A stretch of DNA of 64,000 nucleotides from Microbulbifer flavimaris (GCF_001641755.2 NZ_LRFG02000002.1:682001-746000), one strand, 5' to 3'; shown: positions 47,254 through 57,600, counted from the first letter of the stretch. Numbers and translations: made by a program. Notes: a model not told the origin generated them from the sequence alone.

Positions 47254-48222
47254 ATGTCATCCTCGCAGACTTCACCTGACGCACCGGAAACCCTTTCCGA
47301 TGACCGGATCCCGCAGCTGGCCGCGCGCCTGAAGGCGGCGGGGGACCCCTTGCGCCTGGAGATTCTGCGACTGCTCAGCCAGGACTCTTACAGCGTGCTG
47401 GAACTGTGCCGGATCTTCGACTTGCGCCAACCAGCGCTCAGCCACCATCTCAAGGTACTGGCGCAGGCGGGCCTGGTGAGCAAGCGGCGCGAGGGCAACA
47501 ATCTGTTTTACCGGCGCAGTGGCGACGGGCTGGAGGCGCTGTTTGGCAGCCTCGACCGCCTGCCGCTGCCAGCGGCACGGGCCGATGCCGTCACAGAAAT
47601 CGCCAGCGAGCGGGCCGAGGCGTCACGACGTTTTTTTGCCGACTACGGCAACCGCTTCCGGGAACAGCAGGAGCTGATCGCCAGCTATGATGTGTACGGT
47701 CCGCAGGTAGCACAGCTGCTGCGGAACGGCGAAAGCGCCCTGGAAGTGGGGCCGGGAGAGGGAGAGTTCCTCGCCGAACTGGCGCCGCGCTTCGACACGG
47801 TCACCGCACTGGACCTGTCCCCCAATATGCTCGAACGGGCACAGGACTTCGCGCAGGGGCAGGGTCTGGGCAACATCGAATTCCTGCGCGGGGATACCCG
47901 CGAAGCCGCTGCGCGGCCCGCCAGTGTGGATAGCGTGGTGGTGAATATGGTGTTGCATCACACGCCAGAGCCGGAGCAGATTTTCCGTGACCTGGAGACC
48001 ACACTGAAGCCCGGCGGCCAGCTGCTGGTCGCGGAGTTGCAGGCCCACCAGCAGGATTGGGCCCGGGATGCCTGCGGCGATTTGTGGCTGGGGTTTGCGC
48101 CGGAGCAGCTGACCTGCTGGGCAGAGCTGGCCGGCCTTGAAAGCGGGCGCAGTGTCTACAGTGCCCTGCGCAATGGCTTCCAGATTCAGATCAGGGAGTT
48201 CGTTAAGCCTGAAACCAGTTAA
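47254..48222 (+). CDS. sahR: ArsR-family regulator fused to a SAM-methyltransferase-like domain (SahR-type)
   Basis: The 322-residue protein has an ArsR-type winged HTH (about residues 25-90; SYSVLELCRIFDLRQPALSH), then a Rossmann methyltransferase-like domain with ALEVGPGEGEFL (near residue 162-172) and MVLHHTPEPEQI. This fusion is the described SahR, a repressor that senses S-adenosylhomocysteine and controls methionine-cycle genes in Proteobacteria. The adjacent metK, ahcY and metF fit that role exactly. It lacks ArsR metal-binding Cys motifs, supporting a metabolite rather than metal signal. A 24-bp palindrome lies just upstream. Confidence 0.8.
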   Translation: MSSSQTSPDAPETLSDDRIPQLAARLKAAGDPLRLEILRLLSQDSYSVLELCRIFDLRQPALSHHLKVLAQAGLVSKRREGNNLFYRRSGDGLEALFGSLDRLPLPAARADAVTEIASERAEASRRFFADYGNRFREQQELIASYDVYGPQVAQLLRNGESALEVGPGEGEFLAELAPRFDTVTALDLSPNMLERAQDFAQGQGLGNIEFLRGDTREAAARPASVDSVVVNMVLHHTPEPEQIFRDLETTLKPGGQLLVAELQAHQQDWARDACGDLWLGFAPEQLTCWAELAGLESGRSVYSALRNGFQIQIREFVKPETS

Positions 48223-48225
48223 GCG

Positions 48226-48241
48226 CCCAACACGTATTGGG
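48226..48241 (+). terminator. Weak hairpin between sahR and metK
   Basis: CCCAA and TTGGG pair over 5 bp just after the sahR stop, with a T-run (TATTTTTT) about a dozen bases on. It may attenuate readthrough rather than fully terminate. Confidence 0.35.
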
Positions 48242-48307
48242 TGAAACCGTCTATTTTTTCATTCCGGCACCACGCCGGATTACCGATAAAGACAAAGCAA
48301 ATTCAGA

Positions 48308-48317
48308 TTTATCAAAT
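48308..48317 (+). promoter_or_regulatory. Possible SahR half-site before metK
   Basis: TTTATCAAAT matches 8 of 10 bases of the TATATCAAAA arm in the sahR operator and lies 54 bases before the metK ATG. It has only a partial inverted partner (GATTT/AAATC), so it is weak evidence. Confidence 0.25.
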
Positions 48318-48370
48318 CGCCGAGAGCGGGATAAATGGAGCGCCGCGGCGTCATCAATGGAGAGCACCTC

Positions 48371-49591
48371 ATGAGTGAATACAGACTGTTTACCTCGGAG
48401 TCCGTGTCCGAGGGACACCCCGACAAGATTGCAGACCAGATTTCCGATGCGGTGCTGGACGCGCTGCTGGCCCGGGACAAGCATGCCCGCGTCGCGTGTG
48501 AAACGCTGGTAAAAACCGGTATTGCCGTCATCGCCGGCGAGATCTCCACTTCTGCCTGGGTCGACCTGGAAGACCTGGTGCGCAAGGTGATTACCGATAT
48601 CGGTTACACCTCCTCCGAGGTGGGCTATGACGGCGAGACCTGTGGTGTCATCAATGTTATCGGCAAGCAGTCCATGGATATCGCCCAGGGCGTCGACCGC
48701 GCCAAGCCGGAGGACCAGGGCGCTGGGGACCAGGGCCTCATGTTCGGTTATGCCACCGACGAGACCCCGACCTTTATGCCGGCGCCGATCTACTATGCCC
48801 ACCGCCTCGTAGAGCGCCAGGCAGAGGCGCGCAAATCCGGCCTGCTGCCGTGGCTGCGCCCGGACGCCAAGAGCCAGATCACCTTCCGCTACGATGACCA
48901 GGGCAAGCCCTGCGCCATCGACGCCGTGGTTCTCTCGACCCAGCACAACCCCGATGTCAGCCAGGAAGACCTGCGCGAGGCGGTACTGGAGCTGATCGTG
49001 CATCACACCCTGCCGTCCGAGTGGCTGCACGCCGACACCAAGTACCATATCAATCCCACCGGCAAGTTCGTCATCGGCGGCCCGGTAGGGGACTGCGGCC
49101 TGACCGGTCGCAAGATCATCGTGGACACCTACGGTGGTTCCGCCCGTCACGGCGGTGGCGCCTTCTCTGGTAAAGACCCTTCCAAGGTCGACCGCTCTGC
49201 CGCTTACGCGGGTCGCTACGTGGCGAAAAATATCGTCGCCGCCGGCCTGGCCAATCGCTGTGAGATCCAGGTTTCCTATGCCATCGGTGTGGCGGAGCCC
49301 ACGTCTGTCTCCATCAATACCTTCGGCACCGGCAAGGTGAGTGAAGAGAAACTGATCGAGCTGGTCCGTGAGCACTTCGACCTGCGGCCCTACGCCATCT
49401 CCCGCGCGCTGGACCTGCTGCACCCCATGTACCAGCTGACCGCCGCCTACGGTCACTTCGGTCGCGAGCCTTTCGAGCACACTTACGAGTGGGTCGACAG
49501 TAACGGCGAGAAGCGCAGCGAAACCTTCACTGCCTTCCCCTGGGAAAAGACCGACAAGGCAGAAGCGCTGCGTGCGCACGCTGACCTTTAA
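48371..49591 (+). CDS. metK: S-adenosylmethionine synthase
   Basis: The 406-residue enzyme makes SAM from methionine and ATP. Signature motifs are [17 protein letters not shown] at the N-terminus, [12 protein letters not shown] near residue 117 and [19 protein letters not shown] near residue 257. GGAGAGC precedes the ATG at 48371, which is preferred over the in-frame codon at 48335. ahcY starts 60 bases after the stop. It is part of the sahR-metK-ahcY-metF cluster. Confidence 0.95.
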   Translation: MSEYRLFTSESVSEGHPDKIADQISDAVLDALLARDKHARVACETLVKTGIAVIAGEISTSAWVDLEDLVRKVITDIGYTSSEVGYDGETCGVINVIGKQSMDIAQGVDRAKPEDQGAGDQGLMFGYATDETPTFMPAPIYYAHRLVERQAEARKSGLLPWLRPDAKSQITFRYDDQGKPCAIDAVVLSTQHNPDVSQEDLREAVLELIVHHTLPSEWLHADTKYHINPTGKFVIGGPVGDCGLTGRKIIVDTYGGSARHGGGAFSGKDPSKVDRSAAYAGRYVAKNIVAAGLANRCEIQVSYAIGVAEPTSVSINTFGTGKVSEEKLIELVREHFDLRPYAISRALDLLHPMYQLTAAYGHFGREPFEHTYEWVDSNGEKRSETFTAFPWEKTDKAEALRAHADL

Positions 49592-49607
49592 ACAGACAGC
49601 TATTCAC

Positions 49608-49626
49608 GCGCAGGCACGGCCTGCGC
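49608..49626 (+). promoter_or_regulatory. Strong hairpin in the ahcY leader
   Basis: GCGCAGGC and GCCTGCGC form a perfect 8-bp stem around ACG, 26-44 bases before the ahcY ATG. There is no U-tract. It may be a leader structure or RNA-processing site; I do not see the conserved core of an SAH riboswitch. Confidence 0.4.
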
Positions 49627-49651
49627 ACACAAAAATGAACAAGGTTTTGTA

Positions 49652-51037
49652 ATGAATCAAATGAGCACCGAATTCAAAGACTTCAAAGTGGCCGACATCA
49701 ACCTGGCCGACTGGGGGCGCCGCGAAATCGAAATCGCCGAAGGCGAGATGCCAGCACTGATGGCACTGCGTGAGAAGTACCATGCCGATCAGCCGCTGGC
49801 CGGCGCGCGCATCATGGGCTGTATCCACATGACCATTCAGACCGCCGTTCTGATCGAGACCCTGGTGGCGCTGGGCGCCGAAGTGCGCTGGTCTTCGTGC
49901 AACATTTTCTCCACCCAGGACCATGCCGCTGCTGCCATCGCCGCACGCGGCATCCCGGTTTTCGCCTGGAAAGGCGAGACCGAAGAAGAGTACGAGTGGT
50001 GCCTGGAACGCACCGTCGGTGCGGACGTAGCCGGCTGGCAGCCCAACATGATTCTTGATGACGGCGGTGATCTCACCGAGCTGCTGCATCGCAAATACGC
50101 CGAAATTCTCGACCAGTGCCACGGTATCAGCGAAGAGACCACCACCGGCGTTCACCGCCTGCAGGACATGCTTCGCGAAGGCACCCTGAAAGTACCCGCG
50201 ATCAACGTCAACGACTCCGTCACCAAGAGCAAGAACGACAACAAGTACGGTTGCCGCCACAGCCTCAACGACGCCATCAAACGCGCCACCGACCACCTGC
50301 TGTCCGGCAAGAAGGCACTGGTAATCGGTTACGGTGATGTGGGCAAGGGCTCCGCCGCCTCACTGCGCCAGGAAGGCATGATCGTGAAAGTTTCCGAAGT
50401 CGACCCCATCTGTGCCATGCAGGCCTGCATGGACGGCTTCGAGCTGGTTTCCCCCTACATCGACGGCATCAATACCGGCAAGGCGGAATCCATCAATAAA
50501 GATCTGCTGGCCAACACCGATCTGATCGTGACCACCACCGGCAACTCCAATGTCTGTGATGCACACATGCTGAGCGCGCTGAAAAGCGGTGCCGTAGTGT
50601 GCAATATCGGTCACTTCGACAACGAGATCGATACCGCCTACATGCGCAAGCACTGGGAATGGCAGGAAGTGAAGCCGCAGGTGCACAAGGTCGTGCGCAA
50701 TGCGGAAACCAACGATCACCTGTTGCTGCTCTCCGAGGGCCGCCTGGTGAACCTGGGCAACGCCACTGGCCACCCCAGCCGCATTATGGACGGCTCCTTC
50801 GCCAACCAGGTGCTGGCCCAGATCCACCTGTACGAGGAGAAGTTTGCCGAGCTGCCGGCGGACCAGAAAGTCTCTGCGCTGTACGTGAAAGTCCTGCCGA
50901 AGAAGCTGGACGAGGAAGTGGCCCGTTACATGGTGGAAGGTTTTGACGGCGTCATTACCCGCATGACTGAGGACCAGGCCAAATACATCGGCGTTTCCGT
51001 AGACGGCCCCTACAAGCCCGAGAGTTACAAGTACTGA
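49652..51037 (+). CDS. ahcY: Adenosylhomocysteinase
   Basis: The 461-residue enzyme splits S-adenosylhomocysteine into adenosine and homocysteine, relieving product inhibition of methyltransferases. It shows [16 protein letters not shown] at the substrate domain, the NAD-binding loop [16 protein letters not shown] (near residue 225-240) and the C-terminal [10 protein letters not shown] that reaches the neighbouring subunit. The length fits the bacterial type with the extra loop. AAGG lies about seven bases before the ATG at 49652; an ATG three codons later is possible. Confidence 0.95.
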   Translation: MNQMSTEFKDFKVADINLADWGRREIEIAEGEMPALMALREKYHADQPLAGARIMGCIHMTIQTAVLIETLVALGAEVRWSSCNIFSTQDHAAAAIAARGIPVFAWKGETEEEYEWCLERTVGADVAGWQPNMILDDGGDLTELLHRKYAEILDQCHGISEETTTGVHRLQDMLREGTLKVPAINVNDSVTKSKNDNKYGCRHSLNDAIKRATDHLLSGKKALVIGYGDVGKGSAASLRQEGMIVKVSEVDPICAMQACMDGFELVSPYIDGINTGKAESINKDLLANTDLIVTTTGNSNVCDAHMLSALKSGAVVCNIGHFDNEIDTAYMRKHWEWQEVKPQVHKVVRNAETNDHLLLLSEGRLVNLGNATGHPSRIMDGSFANQVLAQIHLYEEKFAELPADQKVSALYVKVLPKKLDEEVARYMVEGFDGVITRMTEDQAKYIGVSVDGPYKPESYKY

Positions 51038-51052
51038 TTATCCCGTGACTGG

Positions 51053-51131
51053 ATGCCGGCGCACCCGCCGGCATGACGATGCTGGTAGAGATCGTCATTC
51101 CGCATCGCCCGAACGCAGGCGAGGGCGGAAT
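51053..51131. repeat. REP-like palindromes between ahcY and metF
   Basis: ATGCCGGC/GCCGGCAT (51053-51074, 6-base loop) is followed by a longer imperfect hairpin with arms ATTCCGC (51097-51103) and GCGGAAT (51125-51131) and an inner CGCC/GGCG pairing. They resemble the pair between tkt and epd, and are of the GGAATCCAG/GTCATTCC type common in intergenic repeats. Confidence 0.6.
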
Positions 51132-51160
51132 CCAGCCCGTCGAGGACTGGACGATTTACC

Positions 51161-51994
51161 ATGACAAATAACACCCGCATCAGCTTCGAGTTTTTCCCAC
51201 CCAAGACCCCGGAGGGACGGGAGAAGCTGTACAAGACCCGCGAGACACTGCAGGAATTCCAGCCGGCATTCTTTTCCGTCACTTATGGCGCCGGCGGCAC
51301 CACGCGTGAAACCACCGCAGATATCGTCACCAACCTGCGCCGCGATGGGATCTCCATTGCGCCACATCTTTCCTTCGGTGGTGACAACGAGGAAACCGTT
51401 CAGGCATTGCTGAACCGCTATCAGGAAGCCGGTGTCGATCGCATCGTGGCCCTGCGCGGCGACATGCCGTCCGGAATGGGCGCGGTCGCCCAACTGGTCT
51501 ATGCGAATGAACTGGTGGCGTTTATCCGTCGCCATTCCGGCGACCACTTTCACCTGGAAGTGGCGGCCTATCCGGAGATTCACCCGGAAGCTGAAAGCTA
51601 CGATGCGGATATCGGTTACCTGAAAGGCAAGTTCGACGCCGGTGCCAATAGCGCGCTGACCCAGTATTTCTACAACCCGGATGCCTATTTCTACTTCCTG
51701 GATCAGTGTGAGAAGGCCGGGATCGACGCGCCCATTTACCCCGGCATCATGCCGATTACCAACTTCACCAACCTGGCGCGCTTCTCAAAGAATTGCGGAG
51801 CAGAAATACCCCGTTGGTTACGCCAGCGCATGGAAAGCTTCAGCAACCCGGAAGACATCCGCAAGCTGGGACTGGAGGTGGTCACAGACCTGTGCGAAAC
51901 ACTGCTGGAAGGCGGTGCACCGGGGCTGCATTTTTACACCATGAACCAGGTGGAGCCGACGGCGGAAATTCTTCGCTCGCTCAGTCTCGACTGA
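51161..51994 (+). CDS. metF: Methylenetetrahydrofolate reductase
   Basis: The 277-residue FAD enzyme reduces 5,10-methylene-THF to 5-methyl-THF for methionine synthesis. Family motifs include ISFEFFPPKTPEG at the start, FFSVTYGAGGTTRE, RIVALRGDMP and the C-terminal FYTMNQVEPT. Length is close to E. coli MetF (296). Its 3' end overlaps the end of the convergent OmpA-like gene by 14 bases. It is the last gene of the sahR cluster on this strand, separated from ahcY by REP-like palindromes. Confidence 0.94.
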   Translation: MTNNTRISFEFFPPKTPEGREKLYKTRETLQEFQPAFFSVTYGAGGTTRETTADIVTNLRRDGISIAPHLSFGGDNEETVQALLNRYQEAGVDRIVALRGDMPSGMGAVAQLVYANELVAFIRRHSGDHFHLEVAAYPEIHPEAESYDADIGYLKGKFDAGANSALTQYFYNPDAYFYFLDQCEKAGIDAPIYPGIMPITNFTNLARFSKNCGAEIPRWLRQRMESFSNPEDIRKLGLEVVTDLCETLLEGGAPGLHFYTMNQVEPTAEILRSLSLD

Positions 51995-52592
51995 ACTGCT
52001 CGCCAGCGCTTCCGGAGCCATTGATCTCCGGGAGCGCCTCAAGCTGGGCCTTGACTGGTTCCTTGCTCTCCCTTGTGCTTCTTTTTTCGATGCGCACCAC
52101 CAGCCGCCGATTTTTTTCCTGCCCTCTCTGCGTGCTGTTATCGGCGATCGGCACGGTATCGCCAAAGCCCTCGGCAACAACGCGCTCCGGCGCTATGCCG
52201 CGGTCGACGAGAAAGTTCTTCACCCACTCCGCCCGCCACTGTGACAGGCGCTGGTTTTTTTCCGGCTCGCCCTGGCTGTCGGTATGGCCTTCAATCACGA
52301 TGGTTACGGTCGGGAAATCCCGCATGATGACCAGAAGGGCCTCGACATCCGCCGTGGTATCCATTTTCGGGGTGGATCTACCGGGATCGAAATCCACCCC
52401 CAGTACAAACTCGCCTTCGCCGGAATCGCCTCGCAGATAGCGCACGACGGTATCGCCGAATGAGAGATCACTTCCACCGGCTAGCTCACCGGGAGTCGAG
52501 GGCTCCAGCGTGTACTTCTTGTGTGGATCGTCGTAGCAGGCAACCAGAAACAGAATTGCGATCAGAAACAGTGAATAGCGGCTCGGCACCAT
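51981..52592 (-). CDS. OmpA-family lipoprotein
   Basis: The 203-residue protein has a lipobox ending LVAC near residue 19, so it is a lipoprotein. The C-terminal part (about residues 65-175) is an OmpA-like peptidoglycan-binding domain: VIEGHTDSQGEPEKNQRLSQ, RVVAEGFGDTVPIADN and RGQEKNRRLVVRIE with the conserved Asp/Arg contacts. A role in envelope anchoring is likely. The start at 52592 is chosen for the signal peptide. The 3' end overlaps metF by 14 bases in convergent orientation. Confidence 0.85.
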   Translation of the reverse strand: MVPSRYSLFLIAILFLVACYDDPHKKYTLEPSTPGELAGGSDLSFGDTVVRYLRGDSGEGEFVLGVDFDPGRSTPKMDTTADVEALLVIMRDFPTVTIVIEGHTDSQGEPEKNQRLSQWRAEWVKNFLVDRGIAPERVVAEGFGDTVPIADNSTQRGQEKNRRLVVRIEKRSTRESKEPVKAQLEALPEINGSGSAGEQFSRD

Positions 52593-52691
52593 GACCGGGA
52601 TCTCCCGTGGTGACATCGTTCGGGTGGCGTTGTTTTCATTGTAGACGAAGGACAGGGAACCGCAGCGGAAACAAGCAAAATGCCTGGGGGA

Positions 52692-53339
52692 TTAAAGGTG
52701 ATCGAGGACCGCCATCATATCCCGCACCACAACCGCCCCCTGCTCTTCCAGCTGGCCGGCCCGTCGCGGATGATGGCTGTAGCCGACCACCGGCATGCCG
52801 GCTGCCACAGCCGCCCTGACTCCGGCGATGGAGTCCTCCACCACCAGGCAGTGCTGCGGCTCGACATTCATGGATTGGGCCGCGTGCAGGAACAGGTCCG
52901 GCCAGGGTTTGCCACGCCCGACATCGTCGACACTGAAGATACGGCCATCGAAGTAGTCATAGAGGCCGGTGCGGTTCAGGGTCAGCCGCATCTTGTCATG
53001 GGAGCCAGAGGAGGCGACGCAGCTACGCAGATTCACCTGCAGCAGGTGATCGAGCAGGTCCTCGATACCCGCCACCGGCTCCAACTCCTCGTGAAAGGCC
53101 TCGCGAATGCGACGCTCGGTATTGCTGAAATAGTTGTCCGGTAACGGCCCGCCGTAACGGGTTTCAATTTCCACTAGGCAGTCTTTGGCCGGGCGGCCGC
53201 TGAACTGTTCATCCAGCTCCTCGGCGGTCGTCTGCATGCCGAGCTTGTTCATCTCCTCGGCCAAAATGCGGCAGACAATGGTTTCGCTGTCCACCAGCAC
53301 ACCGTCGCAGTCAAAAATGACCAGTTGCGTCGCAAACAT
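52692..53339 (-). CDS. HAD-superfamily phosphatase (subfamily IA)
   Basis: The 215-residue hydrolase has motif I FDCDGVLVDSE (residues 9-19) with the nucleophile Asp, motif II SSGS (about residues 110-114), and motifs III/IV with GKPWPDLFL and VVEDSIAGVRAA. This is the beta-phosphoglucomutase/6-phosphogluconate phosphatase (YieH/YniC) type. The substrate is likely a sugar phosphate. GAGGCGAG precedes the ATG. It lies 15 bases after the small membrane protein gene. Confidence 0.85.
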   Translation of the reverse strand: MFATQLVIFDCDGVLVDSETIVCRILAEEMNKLGMQTTAEELDEQFSGRPAKDCLVEIETRYGGPLPDNYFSNTERRIREAFHEELEPVAGIEDLLDHLLQVNLRSCVASSGSHDKMRLTLNRTGLYDYFDGRIFSVDDVGRGKPWPDLFLHAAQSMNVEPQHCLVVEDSIAGVRAAVAAGMPVVGYSHHPRRAGQLEEQGAVVVRDMMAVLDHL

Positions 53340-53354
53340 ACTCGCCTCACTCCC

Positions 53355-53720
53355 CTAGCTGGCGGACAACAGCAGAAGGCCCAGCAACACTCCCACGGCA
53401 CCACCGACCCGCAGGAAGTTTTCATTACCCTGACTGATTTTTATCGCCAGTGCCTTGCTGCGCTCGAAACCGATAAACAGCATGTAGGCGCCTGCCAGCA
53501 CCAGCAATACGCCAAGGGCATTGAAGAGGATATTCCAAGCGCGGGTATCGGCGATCAGCAACAGGATAAGGCCGACAATAATGCGCCCCCAGGCTGAAAC
53601 CGCATAGCCGGTTTCGTTAAGTCGCTCGCTGAGGTTACGGGCCAGTTGCGGCTGCACGATGACAGCGATAGAAAGCCCAAGAATCGCGAGACCGAGCAAC
53701 CACAAAGTCAACTTAACCAT
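53355..53720 (-). CDS. Small integral membrane protein, unassigned
   Basis: The 121-residue protein has about four hydrophobic segments (residues 3-24, 43-60, 62-82 and 102-120) joined by short loops, with SAWGRIIVGLILLLIADTRA as the most polar membrane segment. I do not recognise its family. CAGGGAGAG precedes the ATG at 53720. It sits between rsmE (64 bases upstream) and the HAD gene (15 bases downstream), so it is probably in an rsmE-membrane protein-HAD operon. Confidence 0.7.
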   Translation of the reverse strand: MVKLTLWLLGLAILGLSIAVIVQPQLARNLSERLNETGYAVSAWGRIIVGLILLLIADTRAWNILFNALGVLLVLAGAYMLFIGFERSKALAIKISQGNENFLRVGGAVGVLLGLLLLSAS

Positions 53721-53784
53721 TATTCTCTCCCTGAGATAACTGTGTGCGGGGCAGACCTGAAGCGAATGGCAATCTCGCCACCGG

Positions 53785-54522
53785 TCAGAGGTCACCCCAT
53801 TGATACTGCAACACGGACAGGGCTGCAACCGGCGCCGTCTCGGTGCGCAGCACCCTGGGGCCGAGCCGCAGGGCCGCATAGCCATTGGCCAGTGCCGCCT
53901 CGATCTCCTGTGCGGACAGACCACCCTCTGGACCAACCAGCAACTGGGCGGATTGGGGGCGCCCCTGTTCCCGCTCCAGCTCGCGCAGACTGGCGTCCGT
54001 ACGGTGGTGCAGTACCAGCTTCAGACCCGCCTCGCCGTCGCCCTGCAGAAACTGCGCGAACTTCTGTGGCCCGGCGATCTCGGGCACGCGGTTGCGGGCA
54101 CACTGCTCGCAGGCGCTGATGGCGATCTGCCGCCAGTGACCGAGCTTTTTCTGCAGCCGCTCACCGGTCAGTTTCACCTCGCAGCGTTCAGTAAACAGTG
54201 GCAGCACTCGCGCCACCCCCAATTCTGTCGCCTTCTGGATCACCCAGTCGAAGCGGTCGCCGCGGGATATCCCGATAGCCAATGTCAGCGCCAGCGGCGA
54301 CTCGCGATCCTCACCGGAGAAATCCCCGAGGCGCACTGTCGCGCGCTTTCCGGTTGCCGCCAGTTCGCCGCTGTACTCGCCTCCTCGACCATCGAAGATA
54401 ACCAGTGGGCGGCCCGCCTGCAGGCGCAGGACCTTGACCAGGTGACGACTGGCGCTCTCATCCAGCTCGACTTCACTGCGCCCGGCCAGGGGCTCGTGGG
54501 AATAAACACGCGGTACGCGCAT
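53785..54522 (-). CDS. rsmE: 16S rRNA (uracil1498-N3)-methyltransferase
   Basis: The 245-residue SPOUT-family enzyme methylates U1498 of 16S rRNA using SAM. The N-terminal PUA-like part is followed by GDRFDWVIQKATELGV, then the knot region with LVGPEGGLSAQEI (near residue 190) and LRLGPRVLRTETA at the C-terminus. These match RsmE closely. It lies downstream of the RND pump terminator and begins a short operon. Confidence 0.93.
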   Translation of the reverse strand: MRVPRVYSHEPLAGRSEVELDESASRHLVKVLRLQAGRPLVIFDGRGGEYSGELAATGKRATVRLGDFSGEDRESPLALTLAIGISRGDRFDWVIQKATELGVARVLPLFTERCEVKLTGERLQKKLGHWRQIAISACEQCARNRVPEIAGPQKFAQFLQGDGEAGLKLVLHHRTDASLRELEREQGRPQSAQLLVGPEGGLSAQEIEAALANGYAALRLGPRVLRTETAPVAALSVLQYQWGDL

Positions 54523-54558
54523 TGAAGCTCAATCCTTGACTGGGAAGGGGATGATAAG

Positions 54559-54585
54559 AAAACGCCGACTCGGGGTCGGCGTTTT
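54559..54585. terminator. Rho-independent terminator between the RND genes and rsmE
   Basis: AACGCCGAC and GTCGGCGTT form a 9-bp stem with a 5-base loop. The minus strand continues with TTTTCTTATC, ending the efflux operon. Confidence 0.8.
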
Positions 54586-54601
54586 CTCTCAGGCAGATAG
54601 T

Positions 54602-57600
54602 TTAGGCGCTTTCCGGTGTGCCCGACAATTCCTCGGTGTGTTCACGCGGTCCATGCACCTTGGCGCGCAAAATCTCAATCACCTTGTAGAGATTTGGAAC
54701 CAGGATCAGCGTCACCGCGGTGGCAAACAGGACTCCGAATGCGAGGCTCACCACCATCGGAATCAGGAACTTCGCCTGCAGGGATCGCTCGAACATAATC
54801 GGCACCAACCCCACGAAGGTGGTGATGGAAGTCAGAATGATCGGCCGGAAACGATCAGTGCCAGCCTGTTTGACGGCATCCAGCACTTCCATACCTTTGT
54901 CGCGCAGCTGGTTGATACGGTCCATCAAAACGAGGTTGTCGTTCACAACTACGCCAGCCGCAGCCAGGAAGCCCAGCATCGACATCAGGCTGATATCGTA
55001 TCCTGTGATCAGGTGACCTACGATCCCGCCGAAGAACCCGAACGGCACCGCCGTAAGAATCAGCAGCGGCTGGGAATAGGAGCGGAACGCAATCGCCAAC
55101 AAGGCGTAAATCGTGAACACTGACAGAATAAAGCCAGCCGCCAGGGCGAAGTTGAACTCTCGCTGGTCGCGCATCTGACCTGCCGTTTTCAGGCTGAACC
55201 CAGGGTATTCCCGCTCCCACTCAGGAAAGGCATTCTTGCGCAAATCCTGTAACACCTTGAAAGACTCAGTGGTGCCGGGTTCGATGTCTGCGGTTATGCG
55301 CACCGAGCGCTCGCGGTCGTTACGACGAATGGTGGTAAAGCCAGGCACGTAGACCGCATCGGCCACAGCACTAAAGGGCACCTCGCCTTCGCTGGTACGA
55401 ATGCGGACGCGATCAATCTGGTCCTCCCCAGCGCGCTCTTCCTGGGGGTAGCGCACCATCACCCGGACATCCTCGCTACCCCGGGGAATGCGCTGCACTT
55501 CCTCACCGTAAAAGCCCTGGCGAACCTGGCGCGCAACATCGCCCAGCGTCACGCCCATATTATTGGCGTAGGGCTTGAGCTCGATTTCGATGTCCTGACG
55601 CGCACTGGACAGGTTGTCGCGCACGTCATACAGACCCTGGTAGGAGGCGAGTTTCGCTTTCACCGCGTCGGCGGCCCGGCGCAGCTCAGCCATGTCGCCA
55701 GAGCCTGTACTCAGGTGCAGGGCAAGGCTCGGGCCGGAGTTACTGATCGAGGATACGATACGCATGTCCTCGACGTTACCGGGCAGCTCGCCGATATATT
55801 CGCGCCAGCGCAAGGCCAGCTCCTTGGGCGATACATTGCGCTCCTCGCCGGGCACCAGCTGCAGGTTTACGTAGATGTTGCCACGCCAGAGGAACATGAT
55901 GCTGTTCTGCAGGAACGGGCCACCGTTTTTGGACAGCATCTCCTCATCCTGCTCCAGGCGGTCGGCAGCGGCCACAAACTGCTTCATGACCCGCTCGGCT
56001 TCTTCGAAGGACTCACCCGCAGCCATGCTCGCATTCAGCCTCAACATATCGGAAGCGACATCCGGGAAGAAGCTGGTTTTCAGATAGCCTTCCTTGTAAA
56101 TGAAAACTGCGGTGAGGAGGGCAAAGAAGAACACCGCCACAGTCACGCGACTATTGTCCAGGGTCTTATCCAGCAACGGCTGGTAGTAACTTTTGTTGGC
56201 AGTGCTGAGAGCACCGGCAAAGTGACCGCGCAGGGTCTGGAGCCTGCGGCCAATTCCCGAAGTCGCTCGCTTTTCCGGCTGCAAGCCAGACAGGTGCGCC
56301 GGCAGAATCAACAGCGACTCCACCAGTGAGAACAGCAGGCACAACAGCACCACCGCACCCAGTGTCAGCGCCTGGGAGGAAGCACCGCCGGGCAGGAACA
56401 GCATGGGTAAAAAGAACACCATGGTGGAAACCACGGCGAAGATCACCGGTTTGGCCACCTGCTTCACACCCGCTTCGGCAGCGGCCAGGCCTCTCATGCC
56501 ATTATCGTGGGCGGCATGTACCGCTTCACCGACAATGATGGCGTCGTCGACGACGATCCCCAGAATCAGCAGGAACGCAAACAGCGACAACATGTTCAGG
56601 GTCACGCCGGTGAGCGGCAGCAGCCACAGGGCGCCCATGAAGGCGGTGGCGATACCAACTGTCACCCAAACTGCCAGTGCCGGACGCAGGAACAGCATCA
56701 ACATCAGGAACACCAGCACCAGGCCGCCAGCGGCGTTCTTCAGCAGCAGACCCATGCGGTCGGCGTAGAGATTGGAATTGTCAGACCAGATCTCGAGCTG
56801 CATCCCCTGCGGCAATTCTTTGCGCACCTCTTCTACAAATGCGCGCACTCGCTCGGCTGTGGCCACCACATCCAGCGGCTCTCCCTGCAATACACGCAGG
56901 TTCATGGCCGGCTTGCCGTTAAATCGGATCACCGAGCCCTCTTCCTCAAAGCCATCGCGGATAGTGGCCACATCCCTCAGCAGCAGCACAGTGCCATCGG
57001 GGCGACTCAGCACCGGGATCAGGCCGAATTCGCGCGCAGTGTAAGCCTGGCCACGAGTCTGCACCTGGATATCGCCGCGGTCCGACCGAATCGTGCCCGC
57101 AGGCAGGTCCAGTGACGAACGACGCACCGCATTGGCCACATCGTCAAAGCTCAGGTTGTAGCGACGCAGGTCCACCTCTGAGACTTCGATCGACATTTCA
57201 TCGGCGCGCTCACCCCAGATATCCACCTGACGCACACCGCGCAACAGTACCAGCCTGTCCCGCAGATTCACGGCGGTCTCTTTGAGCTGGCGCTCGGACA
57301 CATCGCCACCGAGGGCGATATGCATCATCTCCTGCTCCCACTCCGACATTGCAACCACCGGCCGCTCGATGTCCTCAGGGAAGGTGTTGATACTGTCGAC
57401 CTTGACCTTGATGTCATTCAGAAGACGCAGCTCGTCATAGCCCTCGGTCGCCTCGACACGCACCGTGGAGTGGCTGCGACGGGAGAAGGAACTGACTTCC
57501 TTGATACCTTTGATGTCGGTAATGGCCTGCTCGACCCGGACCGTCACCTGCTGCTCGACCTCCGCCGGGCCGGCACCCGGATAGGAGATATCAACGGCGA

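Noticed and set aside
48222-48371. Possible SAM riboswitch before metK
   Set aside because: The leader is short and shows only small hairpins; no SAM-I, SAM-II or SAM/SAH core is visible.
48251-49579. A 442-codon open frame on the minus strand
   Set aside because: It is antisense to metK.
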